DNA of 64,000 nt. Origin: Haemonchus contortus (taxonomy: Eukaryota; Nematoda; Chromadorea; Rhabditida; Trichostrongylidae). Both the position numbers and the translations under genes were made by a program. Positions 1-10,163 of this stretch are shown here, one piece after another; positions within the stretch are counted from its first letter, which is position 1, and each line of letters begins with the position of its first letter. The stretch lies in the NCBI GenBank assembly GCA_000469685.2, contig LS997566.1, forward strand, positions 11,850,992-11,914,991, in the 5' to 3' direction. The notes beneath the pieces are model-generated. The model was given only the letters and a program-made list of their open reading frames with translations, was not told the origin of the DNA and did no database searches.

Positions 1-203
1 CCACTTTTTTCATTTCTTCAAGTACAATCCAAAGCCTGTCATTGTTCTGAAGTATCCCACTAAGATGTATGTGTTCACCCCGTATACACTATGTGGCGCT
101 GTCAGATCGGGAAGTGGCCAAGATAAGGTGTGATAATTGCTCAAACACTGCCCTGGCTGTATGCCAACCAAGGTGGACGAGTTTTATCGGGGTTGCGTAG
201 GCT

Positions 204-515
204 GCACCATTCAAACCCTTGTGTGCGAAGGGGGACGTGCGATTCGTGCGATTCCGGGTGCGCGCGGCAAATTGGGCGGCGAAATTCGCGATGATTCAAA
301 CAACTCCTGCGCCTATTATTGGAGCACAAACTTGAAGCAGAGTAGATCAGTAGGATCAGCTGACCATGCCCAACTATTCTACTTCAAGTTTGTGCCCCAA
401 TAATTGGCGTCAGAGTCTTTGAATCGCACCGAATTTCGCCGCGCAATTTGCCGCGCGCACCCAGAATCGCACGAATCGCACCACACCCGTGTGCGAATGT
501 GCTTTCATCGTAATC
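204..515. repeat. Foldback palindrome (inverted repeat, about 145-bp arms)
   Basis: The segment near 237-349 is matched in reverse complement by 370-481, centred near 359. For example, GTGCGATTCGTGCGATTC on the left reappears inverted at 464-481. GGAGCACAAACTTGAAG at 321-337 reappears inverted (with one change) near 383-399. Similarity continues outward more weakly to about 204 and 515. The apparent short reading frames inside are a by-product of the symmetry. It is probably a MITE or foldback element. No target-site duplication was identified. Confidence 0.7.
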
Positions 516-1260
516 TCGTACAACCACTATTTTCACAAGTTTGCAAAGACTTCTCGCAGGGTCGGTTGATTTTCTCAATTTTTTTGCCCATCGATGCACT
601 ATTCTCCACTACCACTTCCACATTTCAACTCGAAAGGAGTACCTCAGCCTTCACAGTACCACCAGCAAGAGGTAAACCTCTTGCGCCCTGACCTTGATCC
701 TTACATGGCGTTGTTTCTACTTCTCAACGTTACTTTAAAGAAAGCTTCTTCCTTGCAAGAGCTTCCATGAGTCATTTAGTGCCATTTGTTTCCCAAGTCA
801 CTTCTTCTGCGAGGATAGTGCAGCATAAAGAACCCGGATATATACCTGCCAAGAACAACCAATACTGCTCGTGTGTTATTGCCAATCGATAGAAAATAAA
901 CAATAAAGTTTTTGCGCTGATGGACCCTGTTTTTTGAGGGAAGCTCTCGTACCTGACCATAGTAGCGATTGAATCAGTTTGATGAGTGATTGACTTGCCG
1001 GCCGATTAACAAGTCAGTGCTTTTTCCTCCCAGGCGATCCCAGACGAGTCTGATATCCTTTATCGATCCCGAAGGAACGGAACGCATAATTGGCGTAGCC
1101 TCTCCTTCTAGCTTCTGAGGTCGTTCAACAATATGGGGCATTCCTTTTCATTGTTGAATGTTATATACGAAAGTACCAGAAGAAAAGGTAGAAAAGGTCT
1201 CAGTCATGGAAATTCCACATTGTCTCGGCCATCCAGCTGATTCCTGATAGTTTTATTAGA
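516..1260. other. Unassigned intergenic stretch
   Basis: No recognisable gene, RNA or repeat was seen between the palindrome and the Tc3-like element. Only short unconvincing reading frames are present. Confidence 0.4.
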
Positions 1261-1480
1261 CAGTGCGTTTCATAATTATAAGGTCACCCTCGATTTTTGC
1301 GATTCTGGAGAAAGCAGCCACAGTGGAATTTCTTGGCAAACACTGGCAGGTTGCTCATCACAATTTACCTCCATACTGAAATTTTGGTCACAACATCCTT
1401 CACTTCAACTCTTTTATAGACTTTTTTAAAGATAGCGTCGGTTTTTGTCCGTTTCATAATTATAAGGTGACCCTGTGAAA
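1261..1480. repeat. Left terminal inverted repeat of Tc3-like element, with two motif copies
   Basis: The outer motif GTTTCATAATTATAAGG is repeated about 185 bp further in at 1452-1468. It pairs with the inverted right arm at 2647-2850. Confidence 0.8.
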
Positions 1481-1519
1481 GTGAATGATTTATTAATGTC
1501 AATGGCATATGTAGAGCAG

Positions 1520-2576
1520 TTAGTAATCTATAGCTACTCCTTGTTTAGGAGCAACATCAAAGAATCTGTGTAGCATACTAGAAACTAGGTTTCGAAGATC
1601 CTCATGGATTGCTCTCCATGCTTCGATAATCGCCCTCTTCAGCTCTTCTAAGCTCTGGAACTGACAATTTTCTGCATATACCTGTCCGACTATCATGCAC
1701 CAGATATTTTCCATCGGATTGAGATCTAGACTGCAGGCTGACTATGGCAGGATGCTTATATTTTGGCATTGCAGCCACTCACTCGTTACACGGCTCACGT
1801 GATGGAGGCGTTGCCTTGTTGAAAAACATAGTTAAGGTGACTTCGACGGCTTAGAAAGGGTACTAGGTGGTGCTACAAGACGTCCTGGTCATCCTTGGAA
1901 TCCACTCTGCAGCTCACGAAGGCTAGATCCAACGCGGCATCATTGCAGAATGCACCGCACACCATAGGACTTCCTCAACCGATATTGCGACGGCTGAAGT
2001 GGGCTGGTTTCTTCCGTCAATCGTACTTGTTTTCGTTTGGGCCGTCTAAGTTGAATTTCTTTTTATCCAAAGAACAACCTTAGTGAAAATTATTCAGCTG
2101 TATGGTAAGATTTTGATGCAGACCTACCTTCGCCTGATTTCTCCCTGGATTCATTTTTGCAAACTCTAGTCGAGTCTCTCTGTGGCGATCGGTGATTCGT
2201 GGCGCCTTCTTCATTGCTTGCCTGGTGATGTTCTCGCATCTTCTTACTGCTCTCCAAACTGTAGTATTCGACACAGAGAGTTTTGATTCCGATCGGATCT
2301 GGTTTAAGGAGGACGTCTTGTTGGAAACAGCCCTCAGAATCTTCCGCTCGTCATGGGCAGTAACCTTGCGTAGGCGTCCACAGCTGGTATCACATCTAAG
2401 GACCTCAAGTCTCTCCAGAAAATTTTGGATGGAACAAAGAGACCTCCTATTAGCCTGGAGATGGCTCGCTCACTGAGCCCAACTCCATGGAGAACCCGAA
2501 TTTGAGCCTTCTCAACAGAGGAGAGCAGACTACCACCAGCCATGTTGACAGTCAGGTTTAGAGATGCATTTGCCAA
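1520..2576 (-). pseudogene. Broken Tc3-like transposase
   Basis: Three separate minus-strand blocks together resemble one Tc1/Tc3 transposase. The N-terminal block (2576-2334) holds a helix-turn-helix with LSSVEKAQIRVLHGVGLSER. The middle block (2274-2080) reads TTVWRAVRRCENITRQAMKK followed by a KxPRITxRHRExRLEFAKM pattern. The C-terminal block (1714-1520) reads MENIWCMIVGQVYAENCQFQ and ends with an amphipathic LRNLVSSMLHRFF stretch. Between them, near 2020-2070, is KKKFNLDGPNENKYD, which is the FNLDGP region after the first catalytic Asp. The usual DE pair before it reads LD here. Frameshifts and stops separate the blocks, so no functional DDE transposase can be made. It would have cut and pasted the element at TA sites. 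Confidence 0.8.
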
Positions 2577-2646
2577 ACATGCCTGCTCTTAAAGTATCTT
2601 GAAAGACAAAATTTCTCCTTCTTTATGAATAATTAGTCACTTTTCC

Positions 2647-2850
2647 AGGGTGACCTTATTATTATGAAACGGTGCGAAAACCGATAAACTGTTAAGAAAA
2701 AATTCAGAAAAATGCAGCTGCAACTAAAAAACGGGTACATGGGTTATTCGTGCTGGGGAATCCGTTCATGATGCCAGAAAAAATCCTGAGTGATTGATTC
2801 TTCTCAAAATGCAAAACTTGGGGGTGACCTTATAATTATGAAACGCATTG
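2647..2850. repeat. Right terminal inverted repeat of Tc3-like element, with two motif copies
   Basis: The inner copy (CCTTATTATTATGAAACGG) and outer copy (CCTTATAATTATGAAACG) lie about 170 bp apart, inverted relative to the left arm. Confidence 0.8.
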
Positions 2851-2865
2851 TATTTCTACAAAATA

Positions 2866-2880
2866 CAGTGCGTTTCATAA
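2866..2880 (+). repeat. Solo 15-bp Tc3-like terminus beside the element
   Basis: CAGTGCGTTTCATAA, identical to the first 15 bases of the left terminus, lies 15 bp beyond the right end of the element. TA is present on both sides. It is too short to be an element in its own right. Confidence 0.6.
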
Positions 2881-2924
2881 TACAAATAGCATCTAAGCCA
2901 TCATCGAACTCAGTGAATGTAATC

Positions 2925-2937
2925 ATTTCTTGCTAAT
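2925..2937 (+). repeat. Target-site duplication, left, of PLE copy 1
   Basis: ATTTCTTGCTAAT is repeated exactly at 5893-5905, bracketing the Penelope-like element. This fixes the insertion boundaries. Confidence 0.8.
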
Positions 2938-3213
2938 TATGAGTTTGTTGTTGTCTTGAACTCTTCACGAGGTTTTTAAATAACCTTTATTAGGCTGACG
3001 TTTCGGCGGAATCGCCTTCTTCAGAGCCTGAAAGGATCATATCAATCTGTGATTATCCGACCAAACGTCTCCACCAACCCACTAAGTTCGAAACCCCCAG
3101 GGCACGCAGGTGGTCGAAAGGAGAACCACTCACCGTAACTTCGTGGATTCTTCGAAACCACCCAACTAGTGGCACCAACCGACCAGTGTCAGCGGGGGTA
3201 CGTCTTCATCAAA
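2938..3213 (-). repeat. PLE copy 1 left inverted arm (pseudo-LTR)
   Basis: Almost exact reverse complement of 5574-5849. It covers the 3' untranslated end up to the stop codon of the coding frame and contains a hammerhead-like core on the minus strand. Confidence 0.85.
2997..3024 (-). ncRNA. Hammerhead ribozyme-like core, PLE copy 1 left arm
   Basis: On the minus strand it reads CTGAAGA, a GGCG/CGCC stem II closed by ATTC, then GAAAC and GTC. This fits the CUGANGA...GAAA hammerhead core, with one extra A before stem II and a minimal stem III. Hammerheads are known in Penelope pseudo-LTRs. Cleavage activity is inferred, not shown. Confidence 0.55.
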
Positions 3214-5557
3214 GTCTGTCAGGGAAGGCCAATCTTATATAAGGCCGTAGCTCCCGCGTGATTGCGAGGTATTCTTCCCTACGATTCATTTTGGGATCGG
3301 TGACCTGTATCCAAAATGCCTCGAGGGTTTTACGCGCGCACACTTGCGACTCCTGTGCTACGACCTCCACGGTGACCTCAAATACGTCTCCGTTATGCTT
3401 GTGAATCCGATGGCTCCCTAAGGCAGTAGACTTTTTTAATCGTCTCATTCCATCTATGTGCTCCTTGACCCTCACGTGAAGTGGTCTTGCCGTTTCTCCT
3501 ATATACTCATCACCACAAACCCGGCAAGTAATTCTGTACACCACTCCAGACATGTTACAATCACCTTCCCTTCCAGCTGGACAAACCACACAGTTTGAGG
3601 TCGTACATAGGCGATCGTATATCCTGTTACGAATCAAGCGCTTCTTCAGATTGAAGGGTGGTACATTTACAATAGCTACTAAATTTTCCAAACCCGATCT
3701 CTTCAAGCACTTTCTAATGGAGGCGCTGACCTCATCAGAAATGAATGGTAGTAGAAAAGGAGTCTTGCCTTCAATCGAGGTACTACCATGTCTGAGGATC
3801 ACACCACCAGAAGAAGCTCTACGTGAAGTTGGAAAGTTGTAGTAGCCATTGGACCAAGCTATATCGCGTGCCATTTCAAGCGACTCTTTTCGCTCTTCCT
3901 CCCCAGTGCAGACCTTCCTAGCGGTGCGAAACATATTTCTAACGACCGCTCGTTTCACGTAGAAAGGATGAGCTGAGTGATAATGGACAATGATGTTCTT
4001 ATTGCTAGGCTTTCTGTACCACTTCGTAACAATCATATCACCCTGTAGCCTCACTTGAACGTTTAAGAAAGGAAGCCAATTTCCGGTCGGTTTCTCCCGT
4101 GTTAACTTAATGTGCTCTGATTGTGAATTAAGTAGGCCGAAACACACATCTACTTCTTCCTGTGACGCACAGACTATGAAGCAATCATCGATATATCTGC
4201 AGTAAAGTAAGGGCAGATATTCCAGTACAGGCGCTTCAATCTTGGCCATAAAGGATATGGCCAACACAGGCGCCAATCGCTGCCCCATAGCCAAGCCTCT
4301 AGTCTGTGCGAAATACCTTCCCGACCACTTGAAAATGTTACAACTGAGGCACTCCTTCACAAGTGTCATCAGTTGCGATATAGACAGCCCTCGCATACTA
4401 ATTTCGTTCTGGTGCTGACTAAGAAGCTCGAATACGGCTTCCATAGCAGACCCATTGCTGACATTTGTATAGAGAGCTTCTACGTCGAAGGATTCCATAA
4501 CGCACGAACCACTGGGGTGCAGTGCGAAAAGGCGATCCAAAAACATTTGGGTGTTAGTGAGATGGGAAGGAATGAAGTTAAGGAGCTGCACTAGAATGGT
4601 ATTAAGAAACCATGCGATTCGGTCAGTAGGACCACCCACGCAGCTTATTATAGGACGGACTTTTACGGAAGTGGGATTGATTGAAGCCAGGTCGTCTGCA
4701 TCTAAAAACTTGTGCGTCTTTATGAGCAGATACAGGACTGGACAACAAGGCGACTCAAGTTTGAGCCGTGTTGTTAAAGTTGAACTCAGCCCTGCAGACC
4801 GTGCTACTGAAACCCACATCCGATTTAGTCCACGCAGCTGCGTTTTGAACTCCTCATGAGAAGCTGGGCGATAGAGAGATGTGTCTCCCAGATGGTGTTC
4901 TGTTATTTCACAGTCGAGTTGTCTGGGAATTACTACAAACTCTCCCCCTTTATCACTGACGGACAATCTTATAGTTCGAGACTTTATCAGGTCTCGAATT
5001 TCCTTAATACCACGTGCTTGCTCCCTTGAAATATTGGATGTGATGTTTCGCTTTCGGAACCTACTCAGCACCTTAAAAACGTCGTCGGCAAAAACCCGGA
5101 AATTGGCATCGGAGTCAATGTGTGGTTCCTGTTGTTTGAAAAACGTAGCTGGGAAGGGAATGTTGAGCACATTTCTTACCTGCTCTGCCACTAAGGAGCC
5201 GTTATCACACCTAGCCCTATAACGGAGCCGATCTTGAAGTTCGTGTAGACTGCACATGATTTTTCGCATGACAGCTGTGGAAATGGGCTGCGAAGGTGAA
5301 AAACTTGGGCCCATTTCCAAGATCGAACGAGCGCAGTCAGATAGAGGGAAGCCTCCCAACACAGTGACTCGAGACTTAGACGAACTCCGCTGGCTAGTCA
5401 CGTCGGCTTCATGATTTCCCGAAACCGGTTCAGCCACGATGCGCGATGACCCCCCTTTAAAACCACATGTTGAACTGCAAAGGTCATCGAACTTTCTCTG
5501 TAAGGTGGCTTTAACCTTAGATCGGATAGAATCACAAATTGATATAGATCCACTCAC
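3209..5557 (-). CDS. Penelope-like reverse transcriptase with GIY-YIG endonuclease domain, intact
   Basis: An unbroken 782-residue protein. The reverse transcriptase occupies about residues 190-540. It shows KTHK at 280, RPIIS at 301, motif [12 protein letters not shown] at 355 (catalytic Asp), [16 protein letters not shown] at 418, motif C YIDD at 455-458 (the two catalytic Asp), and [10 protein letters not shown] at 512. A Cys cluster (C651, C656, C659, C667) precedes a GIY-YIG-type nuclease. There the canonical motifs appear as VVYRITC (672) and YIGET (685), followed by a conserved RVKEH, with Glu in LEAFWI as a candidate metal ligand. Together these domains nick target DNA and copy element RNA from the nick. 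The first Met at 5557 is the only sensible start. The stop sits at the edge of the left inverted arm. All key residues are present, so it may be active. It differs from copy 2 at only a few percent of positions. Confidence 0.92.
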   Translation of the reverse strand: MSGSISICDSIRSKVKATLQRKFDDLCSSTCGFKGGSSRIVAEPVSGNHEADVTSQRSSSKSRVTVLGGFPLSDCARSILEMGPSFSPSQPISTAVMRKIMCSLHELQDRLRYRARCDNGSLVAEQVRNVLNIPFPATFFKQQEPHIDSDANFRVFADDVFKVLSRFRKRNITSNISREQARGIKEIRDLIKSRTIRLSVSDKGGEFVVIPRQLDCEITEHHLGDTSLYRPASHEEFKTQLRGLNRMWVSVARSAGLSSTLTTRLKLESPCCPVLYLLIKTHKFLDADDLASINPTSVKVRPIISCVGGPTDRIAWFLNTILVQLLNFIPSHLTNTQMFLDRLFALHPSGSCVMESFDVEALYTNVSNGSAMEAVFELLSQHQNEISMRGLSISQLMTLVKECLSCNIFKWSGRYFAQTRGLAMGQRLAPVLAISFMAKIEAPVLEYLPLLYCRYIDDCFIVCASQEEVDVCFGLLNSQSEHIKLTREKPTGNWLPFLNVQVRLQGDMIVTKWYRKPSNKNIIVHYHSAHPFYVKRAVVRNMFRTARKVCTGEEERKESLEMARDIAWSNGYYNFPTSRRASSGGVILRHGSTSIEGKTPFLLPFISDEVSASIRKCLKRSGLENLVAIVNVPPFNLKKRLIRNRIYDRLCTTSNCVVCPAGREGDCNMSGVVYRITCRVCGDEYIGETARPLHVRVKEHIDGMRRLKKSTALGSHRIHKHNGDVFEVTVEVVAQESQVCARKTLEAFWIQVTDPKMNRREEYLAITRELRPYIRLAFPDRL

Positions 5558-5573
5558 TATCCTCCTCCAAATA

Positions 5574-5849
5574 TTTGATGAAGACGTACCCCCGCTGACA
5601 CTGGTCGGTTGGTGCCACTAGTTGGGTGGTTTCGAAGAATCCACGAAGTTACGGTGAGTGGTTCTCCTTTCGACCACCTGCGTGCCCTGGGGGTTTCGAA
5701 CTTAGTGGGTTGGTGGAGACGTTTGGTCGGATAATCACAGATTGATATGATCCTTTCAGGCTCTGAAGAAGGCGATTCCGCCGAAACGTCAGCCTAATAA
5801 AGGTTATTTAAAAACCTCGTGAAGAGTTCAAGACAACAACAAACTCATA
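5574..5849 (+). repeat. PLE copy 1 right inverted arm (pseudo-LTR)
   Basis: Inverted match to 2938-3213, beginning just upstream of the coding start. A 43-bp extension (5850-5892, ending CCGTACATGGAACTT) follows, and its reverse complement also lies at the left end of copy 2. Confidence 0.85.
5763..5790 (+). ncRNA. Hammerhead ribozyme-like core, PLE copy 1 right arm
   Basis: Same core as at 2997-3024 but on the plus strand: CTGAAGA, GGCG/CGCC stem, GAAAC, GTC. The two cores of the element are mirror images. Confidence 0.55.
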
Positions 5850-5892
5850 ATATAATCATGCCGAGGTTCATAGAAAGCCGTACATGGAACTT

Positions 5893-5905
5893 ATTTCTTG
5901 CTAAT
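5893..5905 (+). repeat. Target-site duplication, right, of PLE copy 1
   Basis: ATTTCTTGCTAAT, identical to 2925-2937. Confidence 0.8.
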
Positions 5906-8900
5906 GTTTACAGAATGTACCTCAGTAAGTGAGCAAGCCAGTAAACATAAGCATAACCAAGGATGAAACAAAACAGTTCCTTGCAGAACATAGAAAATTC
6001 ATCCGAGCGAATAACGGAGGCACCACGAAGCATCAAAATGGTCAGTTTTCCGATTCTATAATTTTGGTAAGAACATAGCCAGCATTGTCTATTCGTTATT
6101 TGCGTCTACTGGTTTCTGACCGACTCGAGTTATACGTCTACGTCGTGAGGTCGTGACGTCAGAGCAGTGGACGTCATAATCTTCCTTAAGCATTTTGTTT
6201 CGTTGTGTTGATGAGCACTACTACCTTTTATTTTTCCCAAATCTCTTGCAAACTGGTTGATAACCCTCTTTCCCTGCCTATCCAATACTTAAGAGCTTTA
6301 TGTACGTCACCACTGATACTGTTCACGGAACTGGCATGGTTGTTATCAGCTTGGAAATCGTTCCTAATCTTCGGCCGATAGTTGTAGGAAGTGGCTTTAG
6401 TCTAAAATGTCTCAGGTCTACAGGGTTTTCAAGAATTTTTTGAGATTTCTCGAGCTATTAATTCTCAGTAGTTCATTATCAAGATCAGGCGTTTTTAACA
6501 CTTACGACTAGTGCATGTTATCATTAATATGCAATATATTATGTTGATGACCGTTACGCACAACCTCTTCTAGGTAAGTGCCAATAATTAGCCTCTCCTT
6601 CTAAAATCAAAAATCTGATAGTTCTTGAACTCGATGAAACCCTCATCCGCTAATCTTGCTTTCTGTATACTTCTTTCCACGATAACGGACGGTTTTGGGA
6701 TCATCATGTAAACCACATAGAAAAGCGTTCGAAGAAAATGGCGGATCAGAAAGTTGTAGATCTTCACTTACATTCCACCGTAAGAAATGCTTGAGAAAGT
6801 TCCACTGCAACGGAAGATAATCTAGCCGTTAGGGCTCCTTTAGAAGCAGTCATTACGCTACCACACCACATAGTATAGGAGACATACATAGTTGTGACTG
6901 ACAGCCCTACATGCGCTCTGACTGCGCAGCGCTGTACTGTGTGAGTAGATCAGTGGAGATGGAGAGGAAGTGAAGAAGCCGTCTGAAGAGTATCTCCGTT
7001 CAGAGGATGAATTCTCTGCACACATTATCTATAAACGGAGTTTTATGGCTCTGGAAAATTAATACTTTCTGAGCCCTATAAATTTTGGAGATCAGCATCA
7101 GCTGAGAAATCATATTCGCAGTACGGTATTGTTTTCTGGCGTTTGTACGATCCCGTCTCACAATCTCAAAATTCCCATATTCGAACGACCAAGTTTCTTC
7201 AATTGAAATGCATTCGTAGCACCGCAAGGTTGAGCACTCTACTTGGGCTCAGTTCTTGATTATTTGTGTTTTATATACTCTCTACTTCAAAGCGCTTACA
7301 ATAGTGAAATACCTGTTGGAGAGTCTTATAAGTTCTCAGACAGTTTACTAACTCTTTGAAAGGTTAAGATTGCTGCACAAACTCTTTTTTCGATCAAATT
7401 TCCTAGTGCAAAGGTGATTAGTACTCACTGGCTTTGCTTTTGCTAGAAAGTATGTAAGCATATTGCGGACTTCACTCAGGACCCAGGAATCGGTATCTAT
7501 TCTTCAGAAAACTGCCGCTCATCTCGAATTGTATGGGGCTTAGCATGGTCATCAGCGATGATAGTTCCCGCGCTTTTTGCCGCCATCTACTTGTCGACAT
7601 TATTGAGCTAGTAGAGCGATTCATCTGTAACTGTTCTTTTTGGATTAGATTCGCTAAAATATCACTCCATTAAAATTTTCTAGCCTTCTGTTAGCATTCG
7701 CTTGGAACCACGTGACTCTGCATGAGTAACTCGTGCGCCTCCTCACGTGCATCCATCCCAACCTGACACTTGCGGCTCTAGGGTTCACTGCACAAGTTCA
7801 CTAAGAAGCGATTAGTCTCTGACAAAGGCGACAACACCTCACCGTCTTCGATTCATTAGACACGATTCGGCATATGTTCCTAATGCCGATCTCGCAGGAT
7901 ATTCGACAACGGTCCTGTCTTCGCGCTTCGCTACTTGTGCTCGATTGCATCTACCCTTGAGTAGAGCGAACATTGCGTACCACCTCGAAGTTGCAGTGTG
8001 ATCGTTTTTTTCTTGAACATTAGCACACAATTTTCGACATTACGCTTTGAGAATGCTGTGTATTACAAGTGCTGAAGCAGCTCATGATGAATTCGAGTAC
8101 AGAAGACTCCTTCCCCAGCGCTCCATTTGAAAACTCCTCATAGGTTTCGATTGCTAATGTTTCGTTTTATTTATTGAATACTTTCTTCTGCAACCATTAA
8201 AGAAACTGGGCGGTTACGTAAACAACTGCTGTGGCCTGATAAAAAAAAAGGGGCAACACCTCTTTTTTCTCCATCCATCCAAATGTCTGCGCACTTTCGA
8301 GTGATACGCCTCAAAAGGTCTGTTCAAAAGTGTAAACGGAAGTGGATCACTGGATTAATGCATCATGGATCAAGTTTGTGTATTTCTTGACATAGACACA
8401 TGAGAACTAACTGAACTATTTCATTGCCTCCCTATCAAATCAAGTGCTCAACAAAGTGCTTTACATAGTTACTTGGTAGTTATTTTACCGTGTCTTTTCA
8501 GTGACATATTTTAAGATGTAATTTCTTCTGTAGAAAGAGTAATTTGGTACAATAATGAAACGGCCATGATATCGAGGTTTCAAGCTCATGAAGCACTCTT
8601 AGCTCAACCTTGACGCAATCGAAAATCGTCTAATAAGCCTCGATTTATGCAATGTTCATTTTTGGATGCATTTTTAAAAATTTCTGTAGAAGTCAAATAT
8701 GGATCTGGAGCACTAATAAATGTGTTCTTTATTCGAATATCTCTTTGTAATTGAATGGCTACATTTGTACTATCTTATAACAGCGGCTATCTTGCACATT
8801 GGGTTCACTTTATAGGTCACTTTATACTGAGCAGTTCACGTAGAATGTGTTATTGTATCATTTTCTCGAAAACCTGTATCCGTTGCCCTTTCGTGCGTAT

Positions 8901-9519
8901 CAATCACGCCAAGGAATTTTGCATCATAAGGCAGGTTTGTATTCATGGTATTCCCTGGAACTAAGAACTAAAAACACTCTCCAACCGCAATTTCAAACGT
9001 GAAATATCCGCTAACTCTAAACTACAGTGCCCATCGTAAGAGAGTTCGAAAACTAACGCAAACTTCATTCTAGACTTAGCCCGATTATCGTTCATTGGTC
9101 TCGAACGATAAATGAACTCTTTCAAGAACTGCTCTTGTAAGAAAAATAGGAAATTGGGCCATGCTCTTGTCGTTTTGAGAAAAGAATCATTGATCATTGA
9201 ATCATTGTGAATTTATGATTTTAGGTCTTCAAGTTACATGTTCAATTCAGTGCTGGAGTCAAACGATTTTTCCATAAAATTCACAAAATGAAATTGAATA
9301 CAGCTATGAGCGCATTTGCCTGCAGGACGATTCTTGATCCCTTTGATCGTATTTGCTCGTTTACTCAGTGCCTATTGAAAATTTTCCAACGAAATTGTAG
9401 AATTTCCTTCATACCCAGAAGAGATCCGCCCATACGTGCCATTTTATGGCAAGTGAACAACTCCGTCAAGGACCGGTTCGAAGATTCAGTAGATGAGGAT
9501 CTCAGTTCAACTTTGTACG
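5906..9519. other. Unassigned intergenic DNA
   Basis: About 3.6 kb of AT-rich sequence with no recognised gene, RNA or transposon. The longest frames (for example 8961-9197 minus, 78 codons; 9288-9527 plus, 79 codons) match no family I know and have no convincing splice context. Confidence 0.4.
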
Positions 9520-10060
9520 GTTGCTGATCCTTGCTTCGCTTGTCGTCCAGTTGGTGATTGACTCCTCCAGCTGGTGCCAGAAACATCCCCCTTCGTCCCT
9601 GTCGCTAGTCAGTGGAATGGACACTTTTTGTCTGATGGTAAGAGACATAGCACTTCGCACTTCTTTCGTCCAGCGCTCCGTGAAGAAGAAGTTGGCTACT
9701 GCACTGGTTGGTGAACGTTTGCTCGAAATTCACACTCTGGTCTAAGATCATCATAATATCATAGGTCGCATAGCATCACGGTCTACCTCATCTTCAATTC
9801 CTTGGCGTAAGGACCCTCTCTCTTTCACACAGTGTTTAATGACGCTGACAGCATTTTCATCCTGCTTTCGTAGAGTTCAAGTGTCCGAGGTGTACGTCAA
9901 AAAAGGGAGGGCAGCAGTGTCGAAAAGTTGAGCGCAGAATCGGGTGTTCTCTGCCTTCTTCACTACTCACTACTATATTGTTGAATGCTTTCCAGGCGGC
10001 GCGTATGCTTCTGCTGAGCTCCGGTGCTAGGTCGTTTACCGCGCTCACTTCTATCACAGA
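9520..10060 (-). pseudogene. RTE C-terminal region remnant
   Basis: A minus-strand frame at 10057 reads VNDLAPELSRSIRAAWKAFN, matching MNDLVPELCRRKGAAWGAFK in the copy at 39.6 kb. Near 9560-9610 in another frame, CFWHQLEESITNW matches the tryptophan-rich LINE end ([12 protein letters not shown] in the other copy). Frameshifts separate the pieces. Confidence 0.65.
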
Positions 10061-10163
10061 TACAGCTAGTTAGAACATCCAAGGAATTCGTTACGCCTAG
10101 TTTATAGGAAGCATCAGGTACCAATCCGTTTTTCATGAATATTGACTTCGTTTAGTTCAGTCT

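Larger units (their letters stand above)
1261..2850 (-). mobile_element. Tc3-like (Tc1/mariner superfamily) DNA transposon, degenerate
   Basis: The left end starts CAGTGCGTTTCATAATTATA at 1261 and the right end (reverse complement from 2850) starts CAATGCGTTTCATAATTATA. The ends begin with CAGTG-type bases. TA follows the right end, while the left flank reads GA, so one half of the TA target duplication has mutated. A second copy of the terminal motif lies inside each end, near 1451-1475 and 2650-2678. Each arm of about 200 bp therefore carries two presumed transposase-binding sites. Broken transposase is on the minus strand. At 1590 bp the element is close to full length for Tc1/Tc3-type elements, but it is clearly not autonomous. 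Confidence 0.85.
2938..5892 (-). mobile_element. Penelope-like retroelement, copy 1 (apparently full length)
   Basis: A 2955-bp insertion bracketed by the 13-bp duplication ATTTCTTGCTAAT. It has 276-bp inverted arms (2938-3213 and 5574-5849), a single intact minus-strand frame between them, and a 43-bp extension (5850-5892) beyond the right arm only. PLEs are eukaryotic retroelements that copy themselves by target-primed reverse transcription. Many carry a GIY-YIG endonuclease and hammerhead ribozymes in their pseudo-LTRs. The open coding frame and near-perfect arms suggest a young insertion. A relative (copy 2) lies at 24.3-26.3 kb. The 43-bp extension is 5' of the coding frame here but 3' of it in copy 2. 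Confidence 0.9.

Noticed and set aside
137..691. Small overlapping frames at the left edge
   Set aside because: They arise from the two arms of the palindrome and have no coding character.
3552..5222. Plus-strand open frames of 73-113 codons inside the first PLE
   Set aside because: They lie opposite the conserved reverse transcriptase frame and are antisense shadows.
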